NCBI GenBank assembly: GCA_036971715.1
Contig: JAVHJL010000002.1
Coordinates: 3,876,501 to 3,940,500 of the forward strand
Source of the DNA: Arthrobotrys musiformis
Taxonomy: Eukaryota; Ascomycota; Orbiliomycetes; Orbiliales; Orbiliaceae
DNA length: 64,000 nucleotides
Direction: 5' to 3'
Shown: positions 46,804 through 58,904 of the stretch, piece after piece
Numbering within the stretch: position 1 is the stretch's first letter
How the letters are laid out: each line of letters starts with the position of its first letter
Position numbers and translations under genes: made by a program
The notes under the pieces: model-generated
Told to the model about the DNA's origin: nothing
The model's database searches: none
The model's input: the letters and a program-made list of their open reading frames with translations, nothing else

Positions 46804-49081
46804 ATGGACAAAATCGCCCAGAAGGCTGTTGATGACCATAGAGTCACAATATGGATCAGTAATACCTACGAATCAACAAAAGAACTTTCCAACTATCTTT
46901 TAGAGGCCGGATGGGGTGATTCTGGGAGGTTGATATGCTGCGTTCATGTAAGAATAAATATCTTGAAAGATATTGCACCAGGCATCAATCCATCGGGACC
47001 GGATTCTCTCAGGCCAGCTTCTAATTTATCTTGCAAAAGCCAACCGATACAGCCGCGAAACAGGCCGCTGAGGTAACAGAGCCAATTTAACTCGATTGCC
47101 GTATTCATCCATTGACGTTTGCACCCATGTGAACGACGATAGGCCCAATTCGACACCGGGTCTGCAGATTCAGTTGCCGGTGCGTAGCAATCCATTTAGA
47201 AGGGCACTGGTTGTAGTTCACAGGAAGATTTCTTGGGGCATAATTATAACTTATGACCGAATGCGATTTTGAGCAGCGTACTCAATCCTATTCGAAAGCT
47301 CGTCGTCTTCAACAACCAAAATCGTACATGCAACTGCTGGCCTAGTGATCCAAGAAGCACTCGTCGACCCTCTCTTGAATCGCTATTCAGTGGTCATTGT
47401 GAACGATTATCAACTCCGGAAACTTGAAACGTTAGAACCCCACTCCATCCCGGTTTTAAGAATAGATGCTAACCTCCTCCCCCTCTTTTTTTTTAAAAAA
47501 AAAAAATTTGATCATAGGCAGTGATCTGATTCTTGGGCTACTAAAGAAAATACTGAAAAAGAGGGACGATATCCATCTTCTTGTGACTGGGGCCACCCCT
47601 GAATCCATCAAGGGTTTATCGAGCTATCTACCGGACGCGAAAGTTCTATCTCTAAATACTTCTATGTACACCGTGGATTTGCATAGTATTTCTGCCAGTA
47701 CTGACAATTATACTACAGCCGCGCTAGAAACCGTCACCGCCACTTCTAGCGCTCGAGTACATTGTAACACAGTGGTATTTTTACCAACTCAAGAAGGGCT
47801 CGAGTTAAAAAAAAGGCTAGAGGATTCATCTTGGGCAAGCAGCGAGCCCCCAACTGTACAATCTGTCGGCTCTTTATTTGAGCTTGAGGCTCTTGAGAGG
47901 GACATTGAAAGCTCTGAAAGCAGCAGCTATGTCATTATTACGTCCCTCAGCGCCGAATTGATCGCTCGCCGCGTCCCGGTGACTGTCGTTGTCGACTCGG
48001 GTTTCCAGGAGCTAAGGTATGGTCGTTATGGCTTTGCAAACCTAGCTAGAACTCAACCTGTGAGTCGAGAAGTTGCGAATCAAAGGACAAAGGTTGCGGG
48101 TTTATTTGCTCCGGGGAAGTGCTATCGATTGTACCCACAAGACCAATTTGATAAACTCCAGGAGACGGAGATACCGGAGATCCAAAGGATGCCCTTGGAT
48201 CATTCAATCCTTCAACTAAAATCTCTCGGTGTTGATAATATCCTCCGATTCGACTTCTTGTCATCTCCCTCAGCTTCCATGATAGCTGAAGCCCTAGATA
48301 GGTTGGCGGCGATCGGTGCTATAGATGTGAATGCGGAGTTGACAAGGCCCTTTGGGGAAAAGTTAGCACAGCTTCCTCTCAAGCCACTGCACGGAGCAGT
48401 GTTGTTAAAATCAATCGACGCCGGTTGTTTCGATCAAGTAATATCACTGATTGCGGTGCGTTTGTCAAAGGGAGACTACTTTGATCATGAAAAAAGCCAG
48501 GCGTTTGTTGCCCAGGAAGGGGACAGCCTTACATGGCTAAATGTATACGAGGGCTTCATTAAATCAGGGACCGCACCAGCCAGGGGAAATTGGTGTCGCA
48601 AGCATGGACTAAGCGAGCAACGACTACTCAAGGCAGTCGACATCAGGAGCCAACTGCTCCGCATCTTACAACATCGTGGGGTTCACACGAACAAGAGCGA
48701 ACTTGCCACATCTACGACCATTACACGGTGCATTGCAAATTCTTACAAGCATAATTCCGCTTCTCGAGTGTCTAACGGGCTCTTCCGAACCATTGAAGGG
48801 TCGTTGGTACGTATTCTATCTGGGTGAGGTACCGCATTAGTCGGCACGGAATATATGCTAACGGAGGCACGGGGCAATAGGAGGTCAGGATACACCCGAG
48901 CTCAGTTTTATACGTAGGCCCCTCCCTCTTCGTACCCCCCACATTTTAAGTTGAAATTCTAACTTATCTTCAGAACCTTAGCCCTAGGTTTGTTGTATTC
49001 GAGGAAGTTGTGGAAAGTGGCGGGAAATTATTCATCAAGGATGTTACTGCTGTAGAAAGGGACTGGATCGAGGATGTGTGA
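46804..49081 (+). CDS. DHX35-like DEAH helicase homologue with degenerate catalytic motifs
   Basis: Exons: 46804 to about 46948, an unresolved part, 47277-47430, 47522-48806, 48881-48913 and 48974-49081 (TGA). Framework matches DHX35: NYLLEAGWGDSGRLI, TKIVHATAGLVIQEALVDPLL, DLILGLLKKILKKRDD, TVVFLPTQEGLEL, FAPGKCYRLYP, then helicase-associated SLGVDNILRFDFLSSP and OB-region LTWLNVYEGFIKSG, IHPSSVLY. Active-site motifs are lost: the P-loop aligns to SNTYESTK, DEAH to NDYQ, SAT to GAT, TNxAExS to SLSAELIAR, and QRxGRxGR to QRTKVAGLF. The start lacks the usual ~60-residue leader of DHX35. The five downstream exons keep phase with no stops, so it is read as a coding gene rather than a pseudogene. 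Product probably binds but does not unwind RNA; that is inference. Confidence 0.75.
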
Positions 49082-49208
49082 AAGCTTCGGAGCTCCCTGT
49101 GTTCTTCTTTATATAGATGTGCATGACTACGAGGCTATAGTCTTCAAAACGGGATATGTACATGGCATGCAGATGGCAAGGTTTGGGGGGGGAAGTCGAT
49201 CAGGTATC

Positions 49209-49548
49209 TTAAAAAATAAACACCAGGGCGCTATGCAGGACAAAAAGTGAAAAAGCAAATATTGTATGATAAAACGGTGCCGCAGGATCATTCAAGGATG
49301 CAAGAGAAGGAGCGGTGGTAGTACGAATAGGCGATGATGTTGAATTTGCTATCTGGTCAGGCAAGTCTGTGCCCGTCGGGCTGACAAGATTGGCTTGTTC
49401 TGAACTGGAGGTAGAAGTGGGTGTAGACCCTGCGGCTGAAGAAAGCGGAGAACTATCATGAGTAGTGGACGTGATAATGGGGGGTGACGTCATAGTTATA
49501 GAAATAGAAGGAACATTGGATGACGATGATGATGATAATGAGGAGGAG

Positions 49549-49593
<45 letters not shown>

Positions 49594-51356
49594 GATGAGG
49601 GGGGGGAGGGGGGGGTAGTCATACTCGTGGAAGATCCCGTCCTAACCGCGGGTATGGGAATACCGAAACCGATCTTTCCATTTTCCATGTCGAAAACACT
49701 ATATACGTTTCGCAAGAAAACATCGCCGACAAGCCACGCGCCATTGCGAACCACGCTCTGAAATTTGGGGTTAGCGTCTGTATTCGAGAAGGCTGAGCAG
49801 TGGAGTTAGGTATGCGTACTCTCCCAACGATCAAACTTAGGCAAAGCTCCTGGTTCGCATCAACTGTGTCTCCAACGTAGTCTTTGCTTGAAATCTGGTA
49901 TTTATCACTTCCGAACTGGAACTGTAGAGGAATGTCTGTATCGCAGGCTTTTCGGTAATCAAGTTAGAATCTCGGGCCATTCGAGCACCAAAGGAGAAAC
50001 TACATACGGATATAAAATGTTTCACCGTTGCTCTTGGTACCGGGAATGAATTGGTGGAGTTTTAGGGCATCCTCTGGGGGTATTAGTATCAGGGCAGTTC
50101 CTAGGTTCGCTCTGGGTTAGAGGTAAAGAACGGCCGATATTATTGTGTGCGGGATTCGGCGTACCAGTATCAATTATAACACTACGGCCTCCTTGGAAGT
50201 TTGCATTTTTCCCATCAAGAACAACATCAGACATCTGAATAGACCAAAGAGAGGTGGTTGTATTGACGTCATAATATTTCAAGGCTTCAGCGCCACCCTC
50301 GATCCTAGATCCATCTATGCCTCCGAACGTAATGGTGCCCCCGTTCTTGTTATCTGCTGTCCGGTGGAGATATGCCCCAAAGACATGCTTGGAAATAATA
50401 CCCTGGGATATCTATTTGTGGTTGGCGACATGAGAATTCGAACGAAGGCTACCGAGCAAATCTTCTAAACATTGTAAATAGTGTTCGCGGACGTACCAAA
50501 TTTTCAAGAAACGTGGGCACCTTAAGGATAGAAGCCGATGGGAAACCTAACCCGAGAATTCCATCTACTGGGAAGCTCGTAAAGTCGTCGGAGACCATGT
50601 TGGCCAGCCCGAATTCCATCCCATCAACTGTAACGGAGCCGAATTTCAAAGAATCCTTCGCAATAGAACCCTCGACATTGCCGCTGGCATATGCAATTGC
50701 GAATGTCTTGTCACTCGTCACGCCCAATGTCGAGCTATCTTGCGGGCCAAATGTCTCATGGACAAGACAGCTCTTGGATTTGCACTCAGCCGAGGGGATC
50801 CATGTGTCAGCCTATTGGGGATTCGAATTTCATGTTAGATTTACTCTACAATGGGAGATATACATCGACAATATTGATGTGTCGAGTTGGGTTTACGGCT
50901 TACAGATCCCGTGTCTACAACCATACGGAAGGACTTCCCGGAGGAACCAAATTTGACGTTGATCCAATATGCTAGACGATTTAAATATGTTAGAAGGTGC
51001 TTTATGTCAAAGTTTTACAAGGCCGCCTGGTACGAAATGGTGGGCAGATAAATCAAATTGGGGCCGAAGAACGGACAAATATCATTGGCGTCAGAATATA
51101 GATCTACCGGTCCTGAAGTTTTATCATCTCTAGGCAGGAGAGGAGAAAATGGAGTTGCCTTTCTGTTGCCGGATCTCCTTTCGAATTTGGCATCGGCATG
51201 GGCTATTCTCAACTCATGGCGTCGAATAGCATTGGAAGAGAGTTCGATGGAGTGGAGCGTGCTCGGATCAAAGTCGGATGTATTCGGTCGCCAGGGAACA
51301 AATGCGTTTATCTGATCTATGCAGAGGGCAAAGCAGGCTGTGAAGATTAGACGCAT
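49209..51356 (-). CDS. GPI-anchored aspartic protease (yapsin-like, pepsin family A1)
   Basis: ATG 51354-51356, TAA 49209-49211, with about six introns. Signal peptide MRLIFTACFALC. Both catalytic sites are intact once spliced: FRMVVDTGS and SVIIDTGT; the second sits across an intron (DTG|T) and continues LILIPPEDALKLHQ. Other A1 features: FPVDGILGLGFPS flap-region strand, the GGTITFGGID block, and C-terminal WLVGDVFLRNVYSVFD. After this comes a Ser run coded by (TCG)n (about 49535-49600), a long Ser/Thr-rich stalk, and a hydrophobic C-terminus FAFSLFVLHSALVFIF, which fits a GPI-anchor signal. Yapsins process cell-wall and secreted proteins at the surface. The substrate is not evident. Confidence 0.88.
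49549..49591 (+). repeat. (GAC)n trinucleotide run coding poly-Ser (minus strand)
   Basis: About fourteen uninterrupted GAC units on the plus strand, read as TCG (Ser) codons by the protease gene. It is flanked by GAT/GAG units, so the Ser run extends beyond it. Confidence 0.9.
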
Positions 51357-54300
51357 GCCACCGGGAACCAGTCGAAATTAGTCGAAGCTAGGGGTAAGGA
51401 AGGCCTGATGGAGCCGGTTCGTGGAAATGAATGTGGGATGAGGGTGTGTGTATGAGCCGGCCGGGGCTCCTGTCTTTATGGGTGCTGTTGTTGGGTATGA
51501 CAAAGGTGTGTGCATATACTTTAATACGCACAAACAGGATGAAGGATCGATGAGGGACAGGTGAAATGATAATAGAAGATGAAGAACGAAGGAGGATATA
51601 AACAGGATGAATTCGAAACAAGAGTCCGGTGAAATTTGAGGGAGGAAGGGAAAAAAAAAAAAAAAAAAAAAACAATAAAGTAGGAAGTTTGTCAAGACCA
51701 GGAGGAATTTGCAATGTCAAAGGGGTTGTTTTCTAAACAACAGCGCGCACGTTGAAAACAATCCTTTCCTTGCCTCGAGTTAGGTAGTTTCAACAGGTAA
51801 GCATAAATACAGTTAGATGCTGAATTTGACTCGGGTGGGCGGTTAGTTGGCGAGTTAGTTAACGTGAGCTGGACCGTACAGGGCATTGAAGATATCTATA
51901 TTCGTTCTAGATGGCCGGATGAAGGCAAGTACCTCGTGTACTTAGGTAGTTACTGTGTATAGATGCAGCACGGATATTATGTACTATGTATAGGCGGGAC
52001 TGTTCAGAGGTACAGGAGGAAGCAGGCCTGGCACCAAGCGAGATGCCTCCGCTCCCGCGCGATACCGCTTTTGTGTAGTTCAGGGAAAATAGGGGTTTCA
52101 GGAGGTGGAGAACTCCCTGAAATTGTTGTAGACGATTAAATACCCAGGTACATAGGTACTTATTTAGCGTTCAAGAATATATTACGGGAGGACCTCTTAA
52201 GTGCGTAGACATACTAGACGAATCCTTAGTATGTATACACTACTTAAGTGCCTAGGTACTTGCCTAAGTACCCACTTAAGTAAGTATGTATGCATAGACT
52301 TACAGACTATATGTACATACCCGTCTGATATCAAAAGTCGAGTAGGATAGACTCACCTCACCCGAAAGTCCGGGGTACCGGCCATTAATTTGCAGATTGC
52401 GAATGATAGCAACTCCAGCTCAACAAAAACAGGGGTCTTCACAGTTGGTGTGCTGCCGGATGCAGTGTTTGATTGGCCCAACCGCCCCGAAAGCGGCGCG
52501 GTGTTAAACTGTTAGGCTCAAAGTAACAAGCGAGAGAAGGTTCCTTGATGTGATGTTGAAATCGGCTATGCTCTGACATAGCTAGCCAACTTAATTCTCG
52601 AGGTGCATATCTCGGAGAGAGGGATTGGGACCTCGAGCTCTAAGTTAATTAATTGATTGACAGCGTGATTCGGACAAAGGTCGGCCTATAAAAGACCCAG
52701 CGGGCGCATGTTCGAAATGCCTTGTTCCTCTTCCTTTTTTTCTTTTCTTGTTCGTGCTTGTTCGTCACGATATCGTTATAGATAGTCGATTCTCACCTAC
52801 CTACCTACCTGACTTAACTACCGGGACACTCATACCTCGGTATAAAATACAAACAATCCCGACCAACAGGAAGCCAAACCCGTAGCACGCAACTCTAAAT
52901 AGTTGAAAGAAAGAAATAAGAGGGAAGAAGAAGAACAATAAGAAGGAAAAAATGAGGTATGCATCCATTCGCATAATACCCGACAATAGGAAAACACGAA
53001 AGACAATTGAATTATATTATATCGAATCAAATCGAACCGTACCTAATCATACCGTACGTAGCATTCCCGCTTCGAGAAAACTGGTTTCAAACGCCTGGAA
53101 GGCCGTAGTGCCGCAGGTCCGTCACCTTCATCAATCCAATGCCTCGCGATACCCATCAATCCTTTCGGGCGGGGCATCATCGTCCCGCAGCCAGTCCCTG
53201 TCGGAAGGCCCAAGGTAAATACCCTGCGCAGACATGTGGCCGACGTAACAAGCGGAATGTAGGCCTACTAGGTTGTTCAAACACAACTTCCGCTAACTAA
53301 ATGTCTATATGTTTCGGTTCGTAGGACACCGGTTCACAGGATGAAGAACTTTACGCCGATGCAACTCACATGTAATTTCCAAACCACGCCACCTCGGCCG
53401 GATGCGCCGGTCCTTCTCATTATGCCCCAAATCGCAGAATCTTCTATCGATGAGACATCAAATATCGTAGGCTTGACTTTCCTTCTTTCCCTCTATAGAT
53501 CCCTTACATTGGCTAATTATATGTTTTCCACCCTCGGAATTACTAGCCCAATATTGATATCCTTGGTCAAAAGCCAAACCCCAAGGTTCTAATAAGTACA
53601 CCACACGGTGATACAACCCACATTACCTCGCCATCCGGTTTGGCTTGGCGAATTGGTTCGGGATCGTATTAATGGAGGCGATATATAGTCTTGTTTCATG
53701 TGTGCTATAGGAGTATATGCAAGTTCTAGATAGAAAGATACTTGTCGATCTGATGTGTTGGATAAAGAGAGGCTCCCCAGCCATCAAGGTCGGATTGGAG
53801 AGAATTTATATATATATAGTGTCTAGACTAATATATATATATCCATGTTGAACATCTTTTCTTAACATCTTTGTAATACAATTGTAAACCCTACTTAGCT
53901 GAGATATTACCAAAACCAAGCCGAGAAGCCTCTGCTGGTGAATAGTTTACTTACTTCACAACCGACATCATATTTTAAAATAAAATATATATAGGTAGAA
54001 ACTGCATATGTTTTCTGTAGTTGTATGTTCAAACCGCCACAATGTTCATCAAACCGAGGATGGATGTGTTGAGCGTGTTGTAATTCGGCTTTACACAACA
54101 CATGTCTTTGGAACAAAACCCCAATATAAGGAAGTATATTTTCTGTTTGGAGCCTGTCATCTTTGATAGTTCAAAGTGCTATCACCAACAGACCAACTCC
54201 GGCTTCATCATCGCGAGCAAGCAGCCCTCTCATAAGTATCTTCGGGGTACCGGCCATTAACCATAGTAAGCGCCCAACACCGCTCCTTGCCGCCTTACTA

Positions 54301-54428
54301 CACGTTACTCTATTTTAATTGAAGCGCCGCTTACACGTGACAAAAGGACCCTTGGACCCGGTGGAATCAACGAAAAGACGGTCAATCGATCAACTTGAGT
54401 GCCTTCATTTAACCTTTCCGTAAACGCC
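51357..54428. other. 3 kb gene-poor intergenic region
   Basis: Between the protease (minus) and the KH gene (plus). It holds an A run of about 23 at 51651-51672, dense TAGGTACTTAAGT words (51935-52340), CT-rich sequence before 52800, short TATATATA runs (53806-53840), and one weak ORF pair (52952-53592) listed apart. The frame at 51378-51720 on minus is low-complexity and not convincing. Confidence 0.6.
52952..53592 (+). CDS. Possible small hypothetical protein, spliced
   Basis: A frame from ATG 52952 runs to about 53214, where a GTAAAT donor follows; a TAG acceptor at about 53323 would join in phase to a second block containing RMKNFTPMQLTC. The first block has an Arg/Ser-rich, acid-poor character (SNAWKAVVPQVRHLHQSN), as in mitochondrial presequences. 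I do not recognise it, and the exon boundaries and end are uncertain. Transcript support would be needed to accept it. Confidence 0.25.
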
Positions 54429-56756
54429 ATGGACGACGACCGTAGGAAACGAAGCAAATGGGACGAAAAAGAACGCAGTGACCGACACGACCGCCCTCAT
54501 AGAGACAGGGACAGGGACCGCGACAGGGACCGCGAATATGATCGGGACCGCGAACGTGAGAGTGAAAGATCCAGCCACAGATCAAGATGGGACACCTCAA
54601 GTCGGAGGTCGCGATCTCCTCGCCATTCTACAAGTTCTCGACCAAGCCGGAGTAGAAGCCCCTCTCGGAATTCTGCATTGTCCCCTAAATTGCAGTCGAC
54701 GGAATCATCAAAGACTACCATTGATCCTGCTGCCGCTGCTGGTATGTCAGGTTGTTGTCTGTTTCTTTTGCCTGGTTAAGTTATACTCACATATCCCATA
54801 GCTGCCGCTGCCGCCAGAATCAATGCCCAACTTCAAGCCAAACGAGGCATTACCACCGATACGTCTTCATTCAAGGTTAGTAATTCTTCGGGAATCGAAC
54901 CCCCCCCCCTCGTCGCACCTGCCTCTCCCCGTGCAGTCCCACTGACGATTGATACACAGTCCGCTACACAGTCTCCTGTAGGGGCCAAGCCTTCAACACC
55001 AACAGCGGGAATGAATACCGAAATACATATCCAAGATGGCGATTATATAAAGGACATTGAAGTCAACGATCTACGCAACCGATATACGCTAACCAAAGGC
55101 TCAACCCAAAAGATGGTAACACACCTTTTCTGCAATTGAAAATCCCTAGGCATCCATAGCATTATGCTCAACCTCTGGTTTGGGGCCTTTGGACGGTCGA
55201 GGGGAACTTTGTAGCTGAACTATATCTGATGGCAGTTCCGAGCTTCCCACCGCAACCCTTTGTTGACGCTGCTGACAACCTAAACCGGTTTTGTATAGAT
55301 CAAGGAAGAAACTGGCGCGGGTAATTCTCACCTCCTTACTCTGTTTCGGATTTTGTTAGAATTAGAAAGTTCATATAGCTCACATATGTCAAATATTGAA
55401 AGACGTCACGACAAGAGGAGCCTACTACCCCGACAAGGCTATGGCAACTCCGCAGGTAAGACATCTGTTCCCTCTCTTTGGCGTGCTTTGTTCATCCTCC
55501 CCAATACTGACAATCGGTTTAGAACCCTCCTCTATACTTACATATCACAAGCACTACCAAGGAGGGCTTGGACAAAGCCGTCGCCAAGATCGAAGAGCTT
55601 ATGAAGCAAGAACTCGGATCATTGGTCGATGAACGTCGGTTTAGGCGAAGGGAGCCCGTTGAGCAAGTTGAAAGGGACGAATTTGGCCGGGTAGGCTTCC
55701 CCATTAGTGCGATCACTCTATTCCCGGAGAAACTTCATGCTAAATAAATCATCAGAGAAAATGGCCGGAAGAGCGGGTTCCAATTAATCTTGAACCAATT
55801 CCTGGGTTTAACCTTCGTGCCTCCGTCGTTGGTCACCAGGGAGCATACGTAAAGCATATCCAACAGGAAACCCGTTGCCGAGTTCAGATTAAGGGTCGCG
55901 GTTCAGGTTTCATGGAAAACGGAACCAACCGGGAAAGCGACGAGCCCATGTATCTTCATGTCACGTAAGTTAGCGGATCAAACGCCCGGTTTCTCCGCAC
56001 TGGCTAACCAACAGTTTCCTTCATCTCGTAGAGGCCCAGACCCAAAGGAGGTACAACACGCAAAGGAGCTTTGCGAGGACCTAGTGAAAAGCGTTACCGA
56101 TCAGTATGAACAATTCAAAGCCAACCCGACTCCACCTAGATATGGGAATTACGGGGGTGGCCACGGAGGGGGTGGCCACCATCATAATCATCACAATCAT
56201 CAAGGACAACAACACCATTACGGACAACATCAAAACTACGGGTCCCATACACAACAGGTACGCTGTTCCTTTTCAGGTGTATCACAATTATAGCTGACCT
56301 CTATAGTCGCCCCCTCCCCCGCCGCCTCCTGGCCCAAGCAGTGATACGCCGCCTCCGCCTCCGCCGCCACCTGGCGATTCCGCATCCCCGCAAACTGCAA
56401 CGGCAGCTGTGGGGAGCGCCTCTTCAACAACAGATTACAGTGCACAATCCCAACAATACAACCCATACACCGCTTATGGGCAAGCGGACCCATATGCCGC
56501 TTATGGCGGGTATCAGGCGTACGCCGCATATTGTAAGTCCGATTTTTCTCCTATATTCGGGAAGATGTATTTAGTTACTCCGTCTCTAATTTTTGCCCGC
56601 CATATCGTAGATGCACAATATTACGCCGCTGCGCAGCAGCAGCAGCAGAGTCTCGCACAAGCACCTGGTTCCGCAGGTGCCCCAGGAACCCAGTCAAACC
56701 CTCCTCTGCCACCGGGTGCTAGTTATAGCGCAGTTAAACCACCACCTGGATTGTAA
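54429..56756 (+). CDS. KH-domain protein with Arg-rich leader (KHDC4/BBP-like, splicing-related)
   Basis: Ten exons: 54429-54741, 54802-54875, 54960-55115, 55299-55320, 55403-55455, 55523-55690, 55756-55964, 56032-56257, 56307-56532 and 56611-56756, all in phase, 530 residues. N-terminal RD/RE and RS-like repeats (HRDRDRDRDRDREYDRDRE), then AARINAQL, then two KH regions: DIEVNDLRNRYTLTKGSTQKMIKEETGA with the GADVTTRG core, and INLEPIPGFNLRASVVGHQGAYVKHIQQE. The C-terminus is rich in His, Gly, Pro and Tyr with polyPro runs and QYNPYTAYGQ-type repeats, ending SAVKPPPGL. It resembles KHDC4 and branch-point-type KH proteins that bind splicing factors. Exon 4 is 22 nt. Confidence 0.85.
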
Positions 56757-57443
56757 CAATACCCCAATGCATGTAACCAGTATGAATTTGTTCCCTATAT
56801 GAATTTTTACGATGATCGCCCTTATGTACTTAAAATCCCACGCATTAATACATACCAAATTATTTGTGGGCGTTCCCTGACGAGGTTTGTAGACAAGGAG
56901 CTAGGCATTCCCATAAAATATCCTGCTACCATGCACTAGTAGACCATTCAAAAGAGATAAGAGTAGTCTGGGAGATAAGTGGTTCGCTCCAGACCAAGAT
57001 AAGTGATGTAGATCGGAGTCTCGATCTAGCTAGGGCCCTGCAAGAGAAAGAGGATGCCGTACCGAAATTTGCGATGCGAGCAAGGGTACCCGCATTTGTT
57101 ACCAACGCCTAGATAGTATGTACAGGCCGGTATCGAAACCTTGTTGGTGTCGAGGCCAGGGCCGATGTTCGGATGGCGAAAAAGATGAAAAATGTCCGTT
57201 CCTAGTCGAGCGGCGTCTGGACCTACCGAGAACGCCGCGCGCCAGCCTCTAAGCCGCAAGCATTTGCCAATGTTATGAGTAATTCAATGGGTGTTCTCTG
57301 CTTAATTAAAGGTCCTCACTAGCACTTACTCATTTACTTAAACTATCACAAACATTTAAACACACCACTTCGTGCCAGGAATGCAATAAAACTACCACGA
57401 AGCAGCTAGACTCGCATCCTCTGTGGGCACGAAAGAATCAAAG
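56757..57443. other. Intergenic KH gene to ILV6
   Basis: About 690 bp, no gene supported. AT-rich 3' flank, then the ILV6 promoter. No obvious TGACTC Gcn4/CpcA site was seen by eye. Confidence 0.5.
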
Positions 57444-58568
57444 ATGCTTCCAATTGCGTTACGATCTTCAATGCTGCGGAGAGGGCCTCTCCTAGCAATC
57501 CCTCGTCACCTCGGAGCCGCGCGCTATTCCAGCTCGTCATCATCAACATCGGCGCTCGCATACAAAGCTCTACACAGAAGAGTAGCTCCTCTGCCAACAG
57601 CAGAAGCAGCTCCCTGGGATGCTTCCACCGCTGTTTCGTCCATCCTCTATGAAACACCACTTCCTAGTGCTGCACCCCCTAAACGCCATATTCTCAACTG
57701 CTTGGTCCAGAATGAACCCGGCGTTCTTTCAAGAGTGTCAGGGATTCTCGCTGCCCGTGGCTTCAACATTGACTCATTGGTCGTCTGCAATACCGAAGTC
57801 GAAGACCTGTCTCGAATGACAATCGTTCTTGGAGGTCAAGACGGTGTCGTCGAACAGGCAAGGAGACAGCTCGAGGACTTGGTCCCGGTCTGGGCCGTCC
57901 TCGACTACACAACCTCACCTTTGGGTCCGTAAATTCTCATTTTGCCCTAGAATATTTGCGGCCTTCGCCATGTTCATTGCGCTAATAAATTCATCATAGT
58001 CCAACGAGAGCTGCTTCTCGCTAAAGTTTCAATCCTCGGACCCGAATATGTCGAAGAACTCCGTGCTCACCATCGAGAGATGACATCGGAACAGCCGGCT
58101 GGCAGTGTTAGACAGGAGGGAGCCGGCGACTTTCACCCAGCGAAACTCCCAGCATCACAGGCATTGAGACACAAAATGGAGCACCTCGACGCTGTGACCC
58201 ATCTTACCCACCAATTCGGTGGTAAGGTTCTTGATATTAGCACCAGCAACGTCATCGTCGAAGTGTAAGCCCATCGCCCCTTCCCTTCTTATATAACTGG
58301 AGAACTGGAAAACCAGAGAACCTCCATATATCTATATATATACACACATATATACAGAGAGAAATAGCTAAAGTTGTCATGTAGGTCCGCCAAGCCTGCT
58401 AGAATCGATGCCTTCATGAAGTTAATTGCGCCATTTGGAATTCTTGAATCGGCCCGTACTGGTTTGATGGCGCTACCCCGCTCCCCCCTCGAGGGCCACG
58501 AGGAGGAGCCTGAAGCACCAAAAGACGCTGCCGACGTTGTCGATGTCAGCTCTCTCCCACCCGGTTGA
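57444..58568 (+). CDS. ILV6: Acetolactate synthase regulatory (small) subunit
   Basis: Exons 57444-57924, 58000-58264 and 58385-58568 join in phase to 309 residues. Ilv6 is the mitochondrial regulatory subunit of acetohydroxyacid synthase; it stimulates Ilv2 and gives valine feedback control in branched-chain amino acid synthesis. Seen: a Ser/Arg-rich presequence, then the ACT domain HILNCLVQNEPGVLSRVSGI with AARGFNIDSLVV and LSRMTIVL, the QLEDLVPVWAV strand, the linker VQRELLLAKVS, and the second ACT-like half with LTHQFGGKVLDIS and FMKLIAPFGILESARTG. ATG 57444 is used because the frame upstream opens only with GTG. Confidence 0.95.
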
Positions 58569-58904
58569 TTGATTCAACTACCCCAAGATTATGGGGCTTG
58601 ATTACGGTACTATGCTGCCTGGTTCATATCAATTTGTATCTCTTTGTACGATAACACGATACATGTATATTAAAGTACGAAATGGGAAAACTATGAATGA
58701 TATTGAATTCAGTGTTGTCGCGATGATGTGCGATGATTAGGGTATCGAAATTCAAAACCAAATCCAAGAAAAGACCTAATACTCCAATATGGAACACCGG
58801 AAAACTACCCAATGTATAAAGAAACAACCCTCAAGTCATGGCAGTAGAGGCCAGCTCATTTCCAAAACACCCCAAACCCAACTCCCCTGAAAATGACCTC
58901 GGGT
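58569..58904. other. Intergenic between convergent ILV6 and TAG1-like gene
   Basis: About 340 bp of shared 3' flanks; AT-rich, no feature seen. Confidence 0.5.

Noticed and set aside
46804..49081. Calling the DHX35-like locus a pseudogene
   Set aside because: Motif loss is by substitution only. Exons keep phase, splice sites are good and there is no stop over about 500 codons, so a coding gene is the simpler reading.
41270..54428. A secondary-metabolite or effector gene cluster
   Set aside because: There is no polyketide synthase, peptide synthetase, terpene or P450 gene. The protease and the orphan membrane protein are separated by SOG2 and the DHX35-like gene.
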